Shown here: one piece after another, positions 37,220 through 47,579 of the stretch
How positions within the stretch are numbered: position 1 is the first letter of the stretch
Layout of the letters: each line of letters starts with the position of its first letter
DNA from: Mycobacterium kubicae
GTDB taxonomy: Bacteria; Actinomycetota; Actinomycetes; Mycobacteriales; Mycobacteriaceae
DNA: 64,000 nucleotides
Direction of reading: 5' to 3'
NCBI RefSeq assembly: GCF_015689175.1
Contig: NZ_CP065047.1
Location: 1,178,001-1,242,000, forward strand
Translations under genes and position numbers: made by a program
The notes under the pieces: model-generated
What the model was told of the DNA's origin: nothing
Databases searched by the model: none
The model's input: only the letters and a program-made list of their open reading frames with translations

Positions 37220-39592
37220 TCAGGCTTTGACCGGGCGGGTCAACGTCTTGCGGCGCAACGGTTCCCGGCCGGGCGGCTGGGGCGGCGGCGGCAGCATCGC
37301 CTCGCGCTTGTGCACATCGAAAGTCGTCGGCGACTCGGTGCACAGCGTGACTTCCTCACCCGCGTGCCGGATGGTCAACTCGCCGTCGGGGCCGTCGCGC
37401 AGCGTGTAGGTGACCTGGTCGTGTTCGGCGTCGACGGTCACCCGAAAACCGCGCCAGCGCAAGCGGAAACACAACCGCGAGATGCCGTCGGGCAGATGCG
37501 GATCCAGCGACAGGATGCCCTCGTCGTCGCGCAAGCCGCCGAAGCCTTCGACCAGTGCTATCCATGCCCCGGCCAACGAGGCCATGTGTAGGCCGTCGCG
37601 GGTGTTGTGGTGCAGGTCGCGCAGGTCGATCAGCGCGGCCTCGTACGCGTAGTCGTGGGCCAGCTCGACGTGGCCCACTTCGGCGCACATCACCGCCTGA
37701 CTGCACGCCGACAGCGAGGAGTCGCGCACCATGCGGCGCTCGTAGTAGTCGACGTTGCGGGCCTTCTGTTCTTCGGTGAACGCGTGGCTTTGCCATTGCA
37801 TGGCCAACACCAGGTCGGCCTGCTTGATCACCTGTGCGGGATAGAGCTTGACGTAGGGCTCGTGCAGCAACAGCGGGTAGTTGGTGTTTTGCTCGAAGTC
37901 CCACTCGGCGAGCGTGGTGAACCCTTCAGACTGCTCGTGGACACCCAGGTCCTCGTCATAAGGGATGTTCGCGGCGTCGGCGGCGTCGCGCCAGGCCGCC
38001 ATCTCTTCGGTGTCCACGTTCAGTGCTGCAGCCTCGTCCGGATCGCGGGCACATGCGTCGGCGGCGGTGCGCAGATTGTGGGCGGCCATCAGGTTGGTGA
38101 ACACGTTGTCGCGGACGATCGCGGTGTACTCGTCCGGTCCGGTGACCCCGTCCAGGTGCCAGACGCCGTGGCGGTCGTGGTGTCCCAGCGACATCCACAG
38201 CCGGGCCGTCTCGATCAAAACGGCCAAGCCGCACTCTTTTTCCAGCGAGTCGTCGCCGGTGACGATGCGGTAGCGGTGAAAGGCCATCGCGATGTCGGCG
38301 TTGATGTGCCAGGCCGCCGTGCCGGCCGGCCAGTAGGCCGAACACTCCTGGCCGCGGACTGTCCGCCAGGGAAAAGCCGCGCCGTTGAGGCGGAGTTCGG
38401 CGGCCCGCTCGCGAGCCAGGTCCAGCGTCGAGGCGCGCCACCGCAGCGCGTCGGCGACCGCGTGCGGAAGCGTGTAGGACAGCACCGGCAGCACGTATCC
38501 CTCGGTGTCCCAGAAGGCGTGACCGTCATACCCGGTGCCGGTCAGGCCCTTGCTGGGTATGGCGCGGCGTTCGGCACGCGCACTGGCCTGCACCAGATGG
38601 AAAAGACCGAACCGCACCGCCTGCTGCGACTCCGGGTCGCCCTCGACCTCGACGTCGGCGTTCTCCCAGAAGTCATCGAGGTAGGCCCGTTGCGCATCCA
38701 GCAAGCCCTGCCACCCGCTGTAGCACGCACTGTGCAGGGCCGCCGCGGCCTGATCCCGCAGGGCCGGACGCGACCGCAGACTCGACCAGCCATACGCCAG
38801 GTACTTGACGATGCGCAGCTTCTGACCCGGCCGCAGCCCACAGATCACCGTGGTGCGAGCCAGATCTTCACGCGCGTCGGTGCTGACCTCGACGCGTCCG
38901 GGCACATCGATCTCGTGATCCATCGCCGCCGCCATCATCAGCGAGCTGGCGCGGGTGCGGTGCATGAGCAGCGCCCGGCATCCGTCTCCCTCGTGGTCGA
39001 CGGCTTCCAGCGGGTTCTCCAGGATGGCCGACACCCGAGGGTCGTCCGTGGTCTCCGGTTGGTCCTCGTTGGCGACGAGCTCGGACTGCACGGTCACGCG
39101 CACGAAGTCGTCGACCGCCTCGACCACGTATTCGATGGCCGCGACGCTACGTTGGGCCAGCGACACCAGGCGGGTGGACGTCACCTTGACCTGGTTGCCC
39201 GACGGCGAGCACCAGTGTGCGACGCGGGTCAGGGTGCCGGCGCGCAGATCGAGAGTCCGTTCGTGGTCGATCAACTTGCCGTAGCGGACGTCGAACGGTT
39301 CGTCACCGACCAGCAAGCGGATGATCTTGCCGTTGGTGACGTCGACGACGGTCTGGCCGGCTTCGGGGTATCCGTAGCCGGCCTCGGCGTAGGGCAGCGG
39401 CCGAATCTCGTAGAAGGAGTTCAAGTAGGTGCCCGGCAGGCCGTACGGCTCGCCTTCGTCGAGGTTGCCGCGCAGGCCGATGTGGCCATTGGACAGGGCG
39501 AACAGCGACTCGGACTGGGCCAGCAGATTCAGGTTGAGCTGCGTCTCCCGGATCTGCCAGGGCTCGACGGGAAACGCCTCTTCGGAGATCAC
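37220..39592 (-). CDS. Glycoside hydrolase family 65 protein (Rv3401-like)
   Basis: 790 residues. The N-terminal beta-sandwich (~1-270) begins [32 protein letters not shown]. The (alpha/alpha)6 barrel contains [12 protein letters not shown] and the [11 protein letters not shown] motif with likely general acid Glu488; a C-terminal beta domain follows. GH65 members are mostly phosphorylases or hydrolases of alpha-glucosides such as trehalose, maltose and kojibiose. Its ATG overlaps the stop of the upstream HAD phosphoglucomutase gene (ATGA), a classic phosphorylase plus beta-phosphoglucomutase pair that would feed glucose-1-phosphate to glucose-6-phosphate. Exact disaccharide unknown. Confidence 0.92.
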   Translation of the reverse strand: MISEEAFPVEPWQIRETQLNLNLLAQSESLFALSNGHIGLRGNLDEGEPYGLPGTYLNSFYEIRPLPYAEAGYGYPEAGQTVVDVTNGKIIRLLVGDEPFDVRYGKLIDHERTLDLRAGTLTRVAHWCSPSGNQVKVTSTRLVSLAQRSVAAIEYVVEAVDDFVRVTVQSELVANEDQPETTDDPRVSAILENPLEAVDHEGDGCRALLMHRTRASSLMMAAAMDHEIDVPGRVEVSTDAREDLARTTVICGLRPGQKLRIVKYLAYGWSSLRSRPALRDQAAAALHSACYSGWQGLLDAQRAYLDDFWENADVEVEGDPESQQAVRFGLFHLVQASARAERRAIPSKGLTGTGYDGHAFWDTEGYVLPVLSYTLPHAVADALRWRASTLDLARERAAELRLNGAAFPWRTVRGQECSAYWPAGTAAWHINADIAMAFHRYRIVTGDDSLEKECGLAVLIETARLWMSLGHHDRHGVWHLDGVTGPDEYTAIVRDNVFTNLMAAHNLRTAADACARDPDEAAALNVDTEEMAAWRDAADAANIPYDEDLGVHEQSEGFTTLAEWDFEQNTNYPLLLHEPYVKLYPAQVIKQADLVLAMQWQSHAFTEEQKARNVDYYERRMVRDSSLSACSQAVMCAEVGHVELAHDYAYEAALIDLRDLHHNTRDGLHMASLAGAWIALVEGFGGLRDDEGILSLDPHLPDGISRLCFRLRWRGFRVTVDAEHDQVTYTLRDGPDGELTIRHAGEEVTLCTESPTTFDVHKREAMLPPPPQPPGREPLRRKTLTRPVKA

Positions 39593-40341
39593 GACTGCAG
39601 CAACTCGGCGAGATCAGAAACCACCACGTCGGCGCCGTTTTCGCGCAACTCGTCGGCTTGGCCCACCCGGTCGACACCCACCACGACGCCGAAGTTACCG
39701 GCCCGCCCGGCTTCTACGCCAGACAGCGCGTCTTCGAACACCGCCGCCGCGTCGGGTTCGACGTCGAGCAGTTCGGCCGCGCGCAAGAAAGAATCCGGCG
39801 CGGGCTTGCCGGCGATGTTCTCTTCGCGCAGCGTCACCCCGTCCACCCGTTCCTGCACGAACCGGTCCAAGCCGGTGACCTTGAGCACCTCGCCGGTGTT
39901 GGCACTGGACGACACCACGGCGACGGCCAGCCCGGCCTCCTTGACCGCTTCCAGGTAGCGCCGGGAGCCGTCGAACACCTTGACGCCGTCGTCGTGCAGG
40001 ACCTTCTGGAACACGTCGTTTTTGCGGTTGCCCAGCCCGTACACCGTTTCCTTGTCGCCGGAGTCGTCGGGGTCGCCGTCGGGCAGGTCGATGCCGCGGC
40101 TTTCCAGAAACGACCGCACGCCGTCCTCGCGTTTCTTGCCGTCGACGTATTCGCGGTAGTCCTTGTCCGGGTCGAAGGGGACGAACTCTTCTCCGTCGCG
40201 CTCGGCGCGCTGCTTGAGGAAGTCGTCGAACATGTTCTGCCAGGCCTTGGTGTGCACGCTGGCGGTATCGGTCAGCACCCCGTCCAGGTCGAACAGGCAA
40301 GCGCGCACCTTATCTGGCAGACCCAGCACGGTGAACCTCAT
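39589..40341 (-). CDS. HAD hydrolase, beta-phosphoglucomutase family (Rv3400-like)
   Basis: 250 residues from ATG 40341; longer reading to 40533 has no support. The HAD nucleophile motif FDLDGVLTD holds Asp18 and Asp20. A helical cap follows (~30-115, with a charged insertion [21 protein letters not shown]). Motif II is AVVSSSAN, motif III Lys is in [10 protein letters not shown], and motif IV is [12 protein letters not shown]. This is the beta-phosphoglucomutase/phosphatase-like subgroup. It is translationally coupled to the GH65 gene by a 4-base overlap, supporting a role in using beta-glucose-1-phosphate released by phosphorolysis. Confidence 0.92.
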   Translation of the reverse strand: MRFTVLGLPDKVRACLFDLDGVLTDTASVHTKAWQNMFDDFLKQRAERDGEEFVPFDPDKDYREYVDGKKREDGVRSFLESRGIDLPDGDPDDSGDKETVYGLGNRKNDVFQKVLHDDGVKVFDGSRRYLEAVKEAGLAVAVVSSSANTGEVLKVTGLDRFVQERVDGVTLREENIAGKPAPDSFLRAAELLDVEPDAAAVFEDALSGVEAGRAGNFGVVVGVDRVGQADELRENGADVVVSDLAELLQS

Positions 40342-40429
40342 TTCTGAAGTAGTGGCAACTTCTAAGCGATACCCACTCCACCATGCCGAGTTGACATCCC
40401 GCCAGAAGTTTCGCGCTATTGCCCGGCTG

Positions 40430-40679
40430 TTACGCGGCGGATGCCAGGCCCTGAACGCCGGAGCGCCCGTCGGCATCGAGCACTCGACTGTCGGCTGTGA
40501 CATTGGCCAGATCCACCAGTTGACTGGCGGCAAAACGGCCCATGGTGTGCAAGCCCTCCGACAACTCCAGGTCGGCGGGGCGTAGCTGGTGGAGGTCTTT
40601 GCCCGCGGCGGTCAGAGCCCCGTTCGACGTTGTGCCGTGACAGGCCGGTCGAATACTGGTCTGAGACCGTGTTGTTCAC
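40430..40679 (-). pseudogene. Truncated, frameshifted SAM-methyltransferase remnant
   Basis: Reading from GTG 40679 gives VSDQYSTGLSRHNVER, the N-terminus of the UbiE-like/sterol-type methyltransferases. At the C-run 40618-40621 one extra base shifts the frame. One frame over, reading continues [20 protein letters not shown], then [15 protein letters not shown] and [10 protein letters not shown], where VLDVGCGxG is expected, and stops at 40430. About two thirds of the gene is missing. The GTG overlaps the MFS stop (GTGA), so an exporter-methyltransferase operon once existed. The rest of the spacer to 40341 holds nothing recognisable. Confidence 0.72.
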
Positions 40680-42220
40680 GCGCTGACCCGTTCGGTTGCC
40701 TCGGTCGCTGCGGCACGGGCGGGCAGTAACCAGCCGACGACGACGGCCGCACCCAGCGCGATGCCCGCGCAGACCAACGAGCCGACCTGCAGACCGTCGA
40801 GGAAAGCGCGCTGGACGGCATCGCGCACTGCGGCGTCCTGTGGCGCGGGAAGCGCTCCGATCACGTTGTGCGCGAACGCCATTGAGTGGCGCATCGCCGC
40901 GGTGACGTCTGCAGGCAAGCCGCTCAGTGCGGGCGCGGATTCGAGCTGGCCGGCGTACACCGAGGCGAACACGCTACCCACGATGGCTACGCCGAGGGTG
41001 CCGCCGAGTTCGCGGGTGGTGTCGTTGACGGCCGAGCCTACGCCGGCTTTGTCGGCTGACAGCGATCCCATGATCGCCTCGGTGGCAGGCGCGGTGGTCA
41101 AGCCCAGGCCGCCGCCGAGCAATACCATCTGCAGGGCGATGTCGGTGTAGGGCGTTTCCGCATTGACGGTGGAGGCCCAGGCCAGACCTGCGGCAAAAGT
41201 GGCCAGACCTCCAGAAACGACGGCAGTGGTGCCCACCCGTTCGACTAATCGGGGCCCCAGGATGCTGGCCAGGGCGATCGACCCGGCGACCGGCAGCAGC
41301 CGCACACCGGTCTCGAACGCGGTGTAGGTCTTGATGAACTGGAAGTACTGAGTAATGACGAAGATGAACCCGAACAACGTAAGGAAGCCAGCGGTCACGG
41401 CCAGGCTGCCGCCGGAAAAGCGGCGGTTGGCGAACACCGAGACATCCAACATCGGGTGCGCGCTGTGTCGTTCCCACACCGCGAAGATGGCCAGAATGCC
41501 TGTGCCCAAACCAAATCCGATGCCGGCGCGGACGCTCGCCCAGCCCCAGTCGGGTGCTTCGATGATCGTGTAAACAACCGCGGTGATTCCGGCGGCCGAC
41601 AGCACGAGCCCGGGAACGTCGACACGCGGTGCCGCCGGATCGCGCGACGTGGGGACGAACAGGATGCCGCCGACGATGGCCACCGTCGCAATCGGAATGT
41701 TCACCAGGAAGACAGCGCCCCAGGAGAAATGCTCGAGCAGCCAGCCGCCGCTGATCGGCCCGGCGGCCACGCCGACACCGACCATTGCCGCCCACAGGCC
41801 GATCGCCTTGGCGCGTGGTACCGGTGCGGTGAAGATGTTGGTGATCAGCCCCAGAGTGGTCGGGAATATCACCGCCGCGCCGATGCCCATGGCAGCGCGC
41901 GCGGCGATCAGCCCCTCAGCCGAATGAGCCTGTGCGGCAACGCCGGAGGTGACCGCAAACACGGTCAGACCGCCAGCGAGCCAGCCGCGTCGGCCGAAGC
42001 GGTCGCTGAGGCTGCCGGCCGCGAGCATCAGGCCCGACATGACCAAGGTGTAGGCGTCGACAATCCATTGCAGCTGTGCGGTAGTGGCGTCGAGTTCGCG
42101 CGACAGGGTGGGCAGCGCGACGTTGACGATCGTGGCATCCACACTGATGACGAAGGCGCTCAGGCAGATGACAGCGAGCGCGGGGATTGGGCGATCGCGG
42201 AACACGGGAAAGGTAACCAT
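40676..42220 (-). CDS. MFS multidrug exporter, DHA2 (14-helix) family
   Basis: 514 residues from ATG 42220. It has about fourteen hydrophobic helices. Motif A between helices 2 and 3 is GSLSDRFGRRGWL, motif D1 is FVISVDATIVNVALPTL in helix 1, and motif C is VGVGVAAGPISGGWL in helix 5, all typical of EmrB/QacA-type proton-coupled drug exporters. Substrate unknown. Divergent from an HxlR regulator with an inverted repeat between them, so drug- or metabolite-induced derepression is likely (inference). Its stop overlaps the GTG of a decayed methyltransferase. This exporter/regulator pair replaces the Rv3397c-Rv3399 region known next to guaA in M. tuberculosis. Confidence 0.92.
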   Translation of the reverse strand: MVTFPVFRDRPIPALAVICLSAFVISVDATIVNVALPTLSRELDATTAQLQWIVDAYTLVMSGLMLAAGSLSDRFGRRGWLAGGLTVFAVTSGVAAQAHSAEGLIAARAAMGIGAAVIFPTTLGLITNIFTAPVPRAKAIGLWAAMVGVGVAAGPISGGWLLEHFSWGAVFLVNIPIATVAIVGGILFVPTSRDPAAPRVDVPGLVLSAAGITAVVYTIIEAPDWGWASVRAGIGFGLGTGILAIFAVWERHSAHPMLDVSVFANRRFSGGSLAVTAGFLTLFGFIFVITQYFQFIKTYTAFETGVRLLPVAGSIALASILGPRLVERVGTTAVVSGGLATFAAGLAWASTVNAETPYTDIALQMVLLGGGLGLTTAPATEAIMGSLSADKAGVGSAVNDTTRELGGTLGVAIVGSVFASVYAGQLESAPALSGLPADVTAAMRHSMAFAHNVIGALPAPQDAAVRDAVQRAFLDGLQVGSLVCAGIALGAAVVVGWLLPARAAATEATERVSA

Positions 42221-42232
42221 CGACAAGACGCT

Positions 42233-42251
42233 AAAGTTATTAGACAACTTT
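42233..42251. promoter_or_regulatory. Inverted repeat in MFS/HxlR divergent promoter
   Basis: AAAGTT-N7-AACTTT, a perfect 6+6 inverted repeat, lies 13 bases upstream of the MFS ATG in the AT-rich 78-base spacer. ACTT-TTTC-AAGT overlaps its right half. Size and position fit a winged-helix HxlR dimer site that controls the exporter. Confidence 0.5.
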
Positions 42252-42298
42252 TTCAAGTGGTAGGTAAAAAAAGATGCCTGCGGATGTTAGGATTGGTG

Positions 42299-42988
42299 GT
42301 GCCCACCCGGAATTACAACCAGAATTGCCCGATCGCGCTGGGGCTGGACGTCCTCGGTGAGCGATGGACCTTGCTGATTCTGCGCGAATTGGTGGGTGGA
42401 GCCCGCCGGTACAGTGACTTGCGCGCCCAATTGCCGGGCATCGCAACCAATCTGCTTGCCGAACGACTCAAGGAGCTGCAAGAAGCCGGGCTCGTCGACC
42501 GCGAGGACCTGCCGGCTCCGATCGGACGCACCGTCTATGCCCTCAGCGACCTCGGTTGGCGGCGAGTACTACCCATTCTGCAGGCCATCGCGTGGTTCGG
42601 CCTGGATCGGCTGGATCTTGTCGACGGTGACCCGGCATCGCAATTGAACGGATTTCTGGCCGGCGTCCTGCTGGCCTTCGACCCGGCGAAAGCGGCCGGC
42701 CTGGACGTGACCTGCCGAATCCAGGTGGACGACCGGCGCTTCGACTTCGCCGTCTCGCAGGGCATCCTGGCCGCAGCGCGCGGTGAACCCGCGGTGACGA
42801 TTACCGCTACCGCGGCGGACCTGGTCGCGGCACGCCTCGGCGCCTCCGAGGCCAAGCGAAAGGCGGCCTTGCGGCGCATCACCTTCGACGGCGACCAGCG
42901 CACCGTCGACACCGTGCGGGACGTGTTCTCGTTGTCGGAGAATGCGGTGCCACCAGGGCAAAGCGGGCGCGTGGGCGCCAGCCACTAG
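42299..42988 (+). CDS. HxlR-family regulator with C-terminal SCP2-like domain
   Basis: 229 residues from GTG 42299, with TTAGGA 6 bases upstream; ATG 42284 is possible but has no ribosome site. The long frame running further upstream is antisense to the MFS gene and not real. The winged-helix domain (~1-100) has the HxlR pattern [44 protein letters not shown] and [13 protein letters not shown]. The C-terminal half (~125-215) looks like an SCP2/sterol-carrier ligand pocket, a common actinobacterial fusion that may sense hydrophobic compounds. Divergent from the MFS exporter and 11 bases before guaA. Confidence 0.88.
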   Translation: MPTRNYNQNCPIALGLDVLGERWTLLILRELVGGARRYSDLRAQLPGIATNLLAERLKELQEAGLVDREDLPAPIGRTVYALSDLGWRRVLPILQAIAWFGLDRLDLVDGDPASQLNGFLAGVLLAFDPAKAAGLDVTCRIQVDDRRFDFAVSQGILAAARGEPAVTITATAADLVAARLGASEAKRKAALRRITFDGDQRTVDTVRDVFSLSENAVPPGQSGRVGASH

Positions 42989-42999
42989 ACTGGGCTCCC

Positions 43000-44559
43000 G
43001 TGGAATCAGCCTCCCCCCGGCCGGTATTGGTGGTCGACTTCGGTGCGCAGTATGCGCAGTTGATCGCCCGTCGCGTGCGCGAGGCGCGAGTGTTCTCCGA
43101 GGTCATCCCGCATACCGCGTCTGTCGAAGAGATCAAGGCCCACAATCCGCTCGCGGTGGTGCTCTCCGGCGGGCCGGCCAGCGTCTACACCGAAGGTGCC
43201 CCGCAACTGGATCCGGCGCTGTTCGATTTGGGGGTGCCGGTGTTCGGCATCTGCTACGGGTTCCAGGCCATGGCGCAGGCGCTGGGCGGCACGGTGGCCC
43301 AGACCGGCACCCGCGAATACGGCCGTACCGAGCTGAAAGTGCTTGGCGGCGAGCTGCATACGGGTCTGCCCGGCACCCAGCCGGTATGGATGAGCCACGG
43401 TGACGCGGTCACCGCGGCGCCGGCGGGTTTCGAGGTGGTGGCCAGCAGCCCCGGCGCCCCGGTGGCCGGGTTCGAGGCGGCGAGCCGGCGCCTGGCCGGC
43501 GTGCAATACCACCCGGAGGTCATGCACACCCCGCACGGTCAGCAGGTGCTGAGCCGGTTCTTGCATGACTTCGCCGGGATCGGCGCCGAGTGGACGCCGG
43601 CCAATATCGCCAGCGCGCTGGTCGAGCAGGTGCGCGCCCAGATCGGCGACGGGCACGCGATCTGCGGGTTGTCCGGTGGGGTGGATTCGGCGGTGGCCGC
43701 CGCGCTGGTCCAGCGCGCCATCGGCGACCGGTTGACGTGTGTGTTCGTCGACCACGGGTTGTTGCGCGCCGGGGAGCGCGCGCAGGTGGAACGCGATTTC
43801 GTCGCCGCGACCGGTGCCAATCTGGTCACCGTCGACGCGGCCAAGACTTTCCTGGATGCGCTGTCGGGGGTGACCAATCCCGAGGGCAAACGCAAGATCA
43901 TCGGCCGGCAGTTCATTCGGGCGTTCGAGGGTGCGGTCCGAGATGTGGTGGGCGACAGCGGGTCTGAGGTGGAATTCCTGGTGCAGGGGACGCTGTATCC
44001 CGACGTGGTGGAGTCCGGCGGGGGCAGCGGCACCGCGAACATCAAGAGCCACCACAACGTCGGCGGCTTGCCCGACGACCTGAAATTCGTCCTCGTCGAA
44101 CCGCTGCGGCTGCTGTTCAAAGACGAGGTGCGCGCGGTGGGCCGAGAGTTGGGTCTGCCGGAGGAAATCGTTGGGCGGCAACCGTTTCCGGGGCCGGGCT
44201 TGGGCATCCGGATCGTCGGCGAGGTCACCGCGGCGCGACTGGACACCCTGCGGCGCGCCGATGCCATCGCGCGTGAGGAGTTGACCGCGGCCGGCCAGGA
44301 CAAGCAGATCTGGCAATGCCCGGTCGTGCTGCTCGCCGACGTCCGCTCGGTGGGCGTGCAGGGCGACGGCCGCACCTACGGTCACCCGATCGTGCTGCGT
44401 CCGGTGTCCAGTGAGGACGCCATGACCGCCGACTGGACCCGGGTGCCCTATGAGGTGCTCGAGCGCATCTCGACCCGAATCACCAACGAAGTCCCCGAGG
44501 TCAACCGCGTGGTGCTGGACATCACCAGCAAGCCGCCCGGCACGATCGAGTGGGAGTAG
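43000..44559 (+). CDS. guaA: GMP synthase (glutamine-hydrolysing)
   Basis: 519 residues. It converts XMP to GMP using ATP and glutamine, completing the pathway begun by GuaB2. The class I glutaminase domain (~1-195) holds the triad Cys85 (GICYGFQ), His171 and Glu173 (YHPEV). The N-type ATP-pyrophosphatase has P-loop SGGVDS at 225-230. The C-terminal dimerisation domain ends in the typical [16 protein letters not shown] start at 43000. The gene sits ~10 kb from guaB2-guaB3 and is followed by a convergent secreted protein gene with no gap. Confidence 0.98.
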   Translation: MESASPRPVLVVDFGAQYAQLIARRVREARVFSEVIPHTASVEEIKAHNPLAVVLSGGPASVYTEGAPQLDPALFDLGVPVFGICYGFQAMAQALGGTVAQTGTREYGRTELKVLGGELHTGLPGTQPVWMSHGDAVTAAPAGFEVVASSPGAPVAGFEAASRRLAGVQYHPEVMHTPHGQQVLSRFLHDFAGIGAEWTPANIASALVEQVRAQIGDGHAICGLSGGVDSAVAAALVQRAIGDRLTCVFVDHGLLRAGERAQVERDFVAATGANLVTVDAAKTFLDALSGVTNPEGKRKIIGRQFIRAFEGAVRDVVGDSGSEVEFLVQGTLYPDVVESGGGSGTANIKSHHNVGGLPDDLKFVLVEPLRLLFKDEVRAVGRELGLPEEIVGRQPFPGPGLGIRIVGEVTAARLDTLRRADAIAREELTAAGQDKQIWQCPVVLLADVRSVGVQGDGRTYGHPIVLRPVSSEDAMTADWTRVPYEVLERISTRITNEVPEVNRVVLDITSKPPGTIEWE

Positions 44560-45198
44560 TCAGACGAATTCACGCTTGCCGTAGGCGATAGCGGCGGTGG
44601 CGGAGTTACCGCCGGCCTCGGCGACGAGTCGGCGGGCGAGGTCCAGGTCGTTCTCGGCGACCACCAGGATCAAGGTGTGCTCCTCGGTGGTGACCGATCC
44701 GCCCAGTAGTCGGTGCTGTGCGGCGCTGTCTGCTGCGAACGCCGCGCGGAAGCGGGGCAGGTCCACCTCGGGCGCGGTGAGCAGGATCGCGTCGGCGTCC
44801 GGAGCCTGCTTGGGAAGGTAGGCGAAGGTCAGCACCGCTTGCTGATGGAACTGGTCGCGCAGCGCCGCGGCGGCGGCGTGCAGGGTGGGCGCGTTGGCCA
44901 CGCACAGGTGGAACTCGCGCGAGCGCTCATAGCTGATCTGCTGTGACTCCGGCGACCAGAAGACGCCGTCGACCAACGCCGATCCCGACACCGCGGCGCC
45001 GGTGCCGGCGATCGTCACGTCGGCCTGCAGTTCGAACAGCGTCAAGTCGTCGGTGTCGTGGGTGTCGTGGGTGTCGTCGGTGGCGAACAGTTCCGCGGGC
45101 TGGCAGGAAGCGGGGGCGGAGGAGGCGGGAACTGCGGTCACAGTGCTCCCACAACACAGCATCAGCAACATCAGTAACGGGGTTTTGCGTGACCGCAC
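44560..45198 (-). CDS. Secreted or membrane-anchored hypothetical protein (Rv3395A-like)
   Basis: 212 residues from GTG 45198, preceded by GAGAGG; GTG 45213 is an alternative adding five residues. The N-terminus RSRKTPLLMLLMLCCGSTVTA is a Sec-type signal or anchor. A short DDTHDTHDTDD repeat follows at the start of the mature part, and the remainder is a compact alpha/beta region ending in GKREFV. No enzyme motif is seen. It lies divergent from imuA' across the LexA box and convergent with guaA, like Rv3395A of M. tuberculosis, whose expression is recalled to respond to DNA damage. The same box may therefore drive it here. Confidence 0.75.
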   Translation of the reverse strand: MRSRKTPLLMLLMLCCGSTVTAVPASSAPASCQPAELFATDDTHDTHDTDDLTLFELQADVTIAGTGAAVSGSALVDGVFWSPESQQISYERSREFHLCVANAPTLHAAAAALRDQFHQQAVLTFAYLPKQAPDADAILLTAPEVDLPRFRAAFAADSAAQHRLLGGSVTTEEHTLILVVAENDLDLARRLVAEAGGNSATAAIAYGKREFV

Positions 45199-45256
45199 AG
45201 GGCAGCCTCTCACGCGTCTTGACGCTTGTCGGAGGGCAGGTGTTTACTCGAATCCA

Positions 45257-45272
45257 TCGAACATACATTCGA
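45257..45272. promoter_or_regulatory. SOS (LexA) box between Rv3395A-like gene and imuA'
   Basis: TCGAAC-ATAC-ATTCGA matches the mycobacterial LexA consensus TCGAAC-N4-GTTCGA with one mismatch. It lies 37 bases before the imuA' ATG and 58 bases from the leftward gene, so it can control both. The dnaE2 box at 60791 is the perfect version. Confidence 0.9.
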
Positions 45273-45309
45273 AAACGGCTAGGCAATCGGTGCGGTAGGG
45301 AGGCTGGTC

Positions 45310-45981
45310 ATGACTGCGGCTTTCGCCTCCGACGCGCGGCAGGAAAATCGTACTGAACAGCTGAAACTGCTCCGCCAGCAGATGGCGGCGGTGTCGGAGA
45401 AGATGTCCGCCAGGACATCGGCGGCGCCGGTCACTCCCGCCCAGGACCTGCTGCCGGAGTCCCCGCCGGTCGGGCCGGTCCAGTTACCTCGCGGGTCGGT
45501 GGCGGTGCTAGCGGGAGCAAAGTCACTGGTGTTGCAGATGGTGGCTGCGGTGACGGCGGATGGAGGCCACGCCGCTATCGTCGGCCAACCTGCCATCGGG
45601 CTCCTGGCCGCCGCCGAGATGGGGGCGGATCTGAGCCGGATCGCGGTGATACCGGATCCCGGAACCGATCCGGTAGAGGTGGCCGCGGTGCTCATCGACG
45701 GCATGGATCTGGTGGTGCTCGGGCTGGGCGGGCGGCGGGTGACGCACACCCGGGCGCGGGCGGTGGTGGCCCGCGCGCGTCACAAAGGTTGCACCCTGCT
45801 GGTCACCGACGGCGACTGGGAAGGGGCACCGACGCGGCTGGAGGCCCGCGTCTGTGGTTATGAGATCACCGCGGGCAACCGGGGTGCCCCCACTCCCGGG
45901 TTCGGCCGGATCAGTGGGGTGCGGCTGCAGATCAGCGGCTGTGCGGGCGGACGGACGCTCGGCCGGGTCCGCACCGGGTGA
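45310..45981 (+). CDS. imuA': Mutasome accessory protein ImuA'
   Basis: 223 residues, RecA-like accessory factor of damage-induced mutagenesis. The N-terminal helix ([15 protein letters not shown]) precedes a RecA-fold-like region around [35 protein letters not shown] canonical Walker A is absent, as in other ImuA' proteins. ImuA' binds ImuB, which recruits DnaE2 to the sliding clamp. It lies downstream of a LexA box and overlaps imuB by 4 bases. It is somewhat longer than Rv3395c as recalled (204 aa), at both ends. Confidence 0.9.
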   Translation: MTAAFASDARQENRTEQLKLLRQQMAAVSEKMSARTSAAPVTPAQDLLPESPPVGPVQLPRGSVAVLAGAKSLVLQMVAAVTADGGHAAIVGQPAIGLLAAAEMGADLSRIAVIPDPGTDPVEVAAVLIDGMDLVVLGLGGRRVTHTRARAVVARARHKGCTLLVTDGDWEGAPTRLEARVCGYEITAGNRGAPTPGFGRISGVRLQISGCAGGRTLGRVRTG

Positions 45982-47561
45982 GTGTGATGGCCCCTTCTCG
46001 CGTGTTGGCGCTCTGGTGTATGGACTGGCCCGCGGTCGCGGCGGCCGCAGCCGCGGACCAGCCACCGACGGCTCCGGTCGCGGTCACCTTGGCGAACCGG
46101 GTGATCGCCTGCTCGGCGACGGCGCGCGCGGCCGGCGTGCGGCGCGGGTTGCGCCGTCGGGAGGCGGCGGCCCGGTGTCCACACCTGCATGTCGCGCCCG
46201 CTGACGCCGACCGTGACGCCCGCTTCTTCGAAGGGGTGATTGCGGCGGTCGACGATCTGGTGCCCCGCGCCGAGGTGCTGCGGCCCGGGCTGTTGGTATT
46301 GCCGGTGCGCGGGGCGGCCCGCTTCTTCGGCTCCGAACAGCAGGTGGCCGAGCGGCTGATCGACGCGGTGGCGGTGAGTTCAATGGCCGGCGCCGAATGC
46401 CAGGTCGGCATCGCCGACCAGTTGTCCACCGCGGTTTTCGCGGCGCGTGCCGGCCGCATCGTGGAGCCGGGGCAAGACGCGCAGTTTCTGGCGCTGCTGT
46501 CGATCCGCCAGCTCGCCACCGAGCCCAGCCTGTCCGGTCCGGGCCGCGAAGAGCTGACGGATCTGTTGTGGCGGATGGGGATTCGCACCATCGGGCAATT
46601 CGCTGCGCTGGCCCGCTCCGACGTGGCGTCCCGGTTCGGCGCCGACGCGGTGACGGCGCACCGATTCGCCTGCGGTGAACCAGAACGGCCGCCGTCCGGG
46701 CGGGAGCCGCCGCCGGACCTCGAGGCGGTGCTGGACTGCGATCCGCCGATCGACCGGGTCGACGCCGCAGCGTTCGCGGGTCGTTCGCTGGCCGCCGCGC
46801 TGCATCAGGAGTTGTTGGCCGCCGGAGTGGGCTGTACCCGGCTGGCCATTCACGCCGTCACCGCCAGCGGTGACGAGCTGAGCCGGGTGTGGCGCTGTGC
46901 GGAGCCGTTGACCGAGGACGCCACCGCCGACCGGGTGCGCTGGCAACTCGACGGGTGGTTGAGCAATCGGATCGCCAGCGGCCGGCCCCTCGACGCGCCG
47001 GTGACGCTGTTGCGGCTGCAGGCGGTGGAGGTGGTCTCCGCCGAGGCGCTGCAGTTGCCGTTATGGGGTGGGCTCGGGGAGGAGGACAGGCTGCGGGCCC
47101 GGCGGGCGCTGGTGCGGGTGCAGGGCCTGCTCGGTCCGGAGGCGGTGCAGGTGCCGGTGCTGTCCGGCGGCCGGGGACCGGCCGAACGTATTACGTTGAC
47201 TCCGCTGGGTGACGAGCCGGCACCGCACGCCGACCCCAAACAGCCGTGGCCCGGGCAACTGCCCAACCCGTCGCCGGCGGTGCTGCACGACGACCCGGTC
47301 GATTTGCTTGACGTGCAAGGCAATTCGGTGCGGGTGACCAGCCGCGGGCTGTTTTCCGCCGACCCGGCGCGGATGACCGTGCACGGGCGCGAGGAGCCGC
47401 TGCGCTGGTGGGCCGGTCCGTGGTCGGTCGACGAGCGATGGTGGGACCCCGACCTGGGTAAGGGGCGCACCGCCCGCGCTCAGGTCCTGCTGGAAAGCGA
47501 GCGCGCGTTGCTGCTGTGCTACCGCCAGCGCCGCTGGTATCTGGAGGGCAGCTATGAATAG
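45978..47561 (+). CDS. imuB: Y-family polymerase-like mutasome hub ImuB
   Basis: 527 residues, same length as recalled for Rv3394c. The fold is that of Y-family polymerases (palm/fingers ~1-230, little finger to ~360), but catalytic acidic motifs are lost: where Pol IV has VDxDxFFAxVE this protein has [12 protein letters not shown], and no SIDE motif is found. ImuB is a non-catalytic adaptor. A beta-clamp binding motif QLPLWG lies at ~359-364. The extended C-terminal region (~365-527) binds ImuA' and DnaE2. The GTG start is in a GTGA overlap with imuA'. Part of the SOS mutasome with dnaE2, 13 kb downstream. Confidence 0.95.
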   Translation: MSVMAPSRVLALWCMDWPAVAAAAAADQPPTAPVAVTLANRVIACSATARAAGVRRGLRRREAAARCPHLHVAPADADRDARFFEGVIAAVDDLVPRAEVLRPGLLVLPVRGAARFFGSEQQVAERLIDAVAVSSMAGAECQVGIADQLSTAVFAARAGRIVEPGQDAQFLALLSIRQLATEPSLSGPGREELTDLLWRMGIRTIGQFAALARSDVASRFGADAVTAHRFACGEPERPPSGREPPPDLEAVLDCDPPIDRVDAAAFAGRSLAAALHQELLAAGVGCTRLAIHAVTASGDELSRVWRCAEPLTEDATADRVRWQLDGWLSNRIASGRPLDAPVTLLRLQAVEVVSAEALQLPLWGGLGEEDRLRARRALVRVQGLLGPEAVQVPVLSGGRGPAERITLTPLGDEPAPHADPKQPWPGQLPNPSPAVLHDDPVDLLDVQGNSVRVTSRGLFSADPARMTVHGREEPLRWWAGPWSVDERWWDPDLGKGRTARAQVLLESERALLLCYRQRRWYLEGSYE

Positions 47562-47579
47562 CTAGGGGCAACAACGCAT

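Noticed and set aside
37607..39958. 783-codon rightward frame across the GH65 gene
   Set aside because: Fully antisense to a gene with intact catalytic motifs; no domain seen in its translation.
41456..42298. N-terminal extension giving a 510-residue HxlR protein
   Set aside because: The extension is antisense to the MFS exporter; the HxlR domain starts at 42299 with its own ribosome site.
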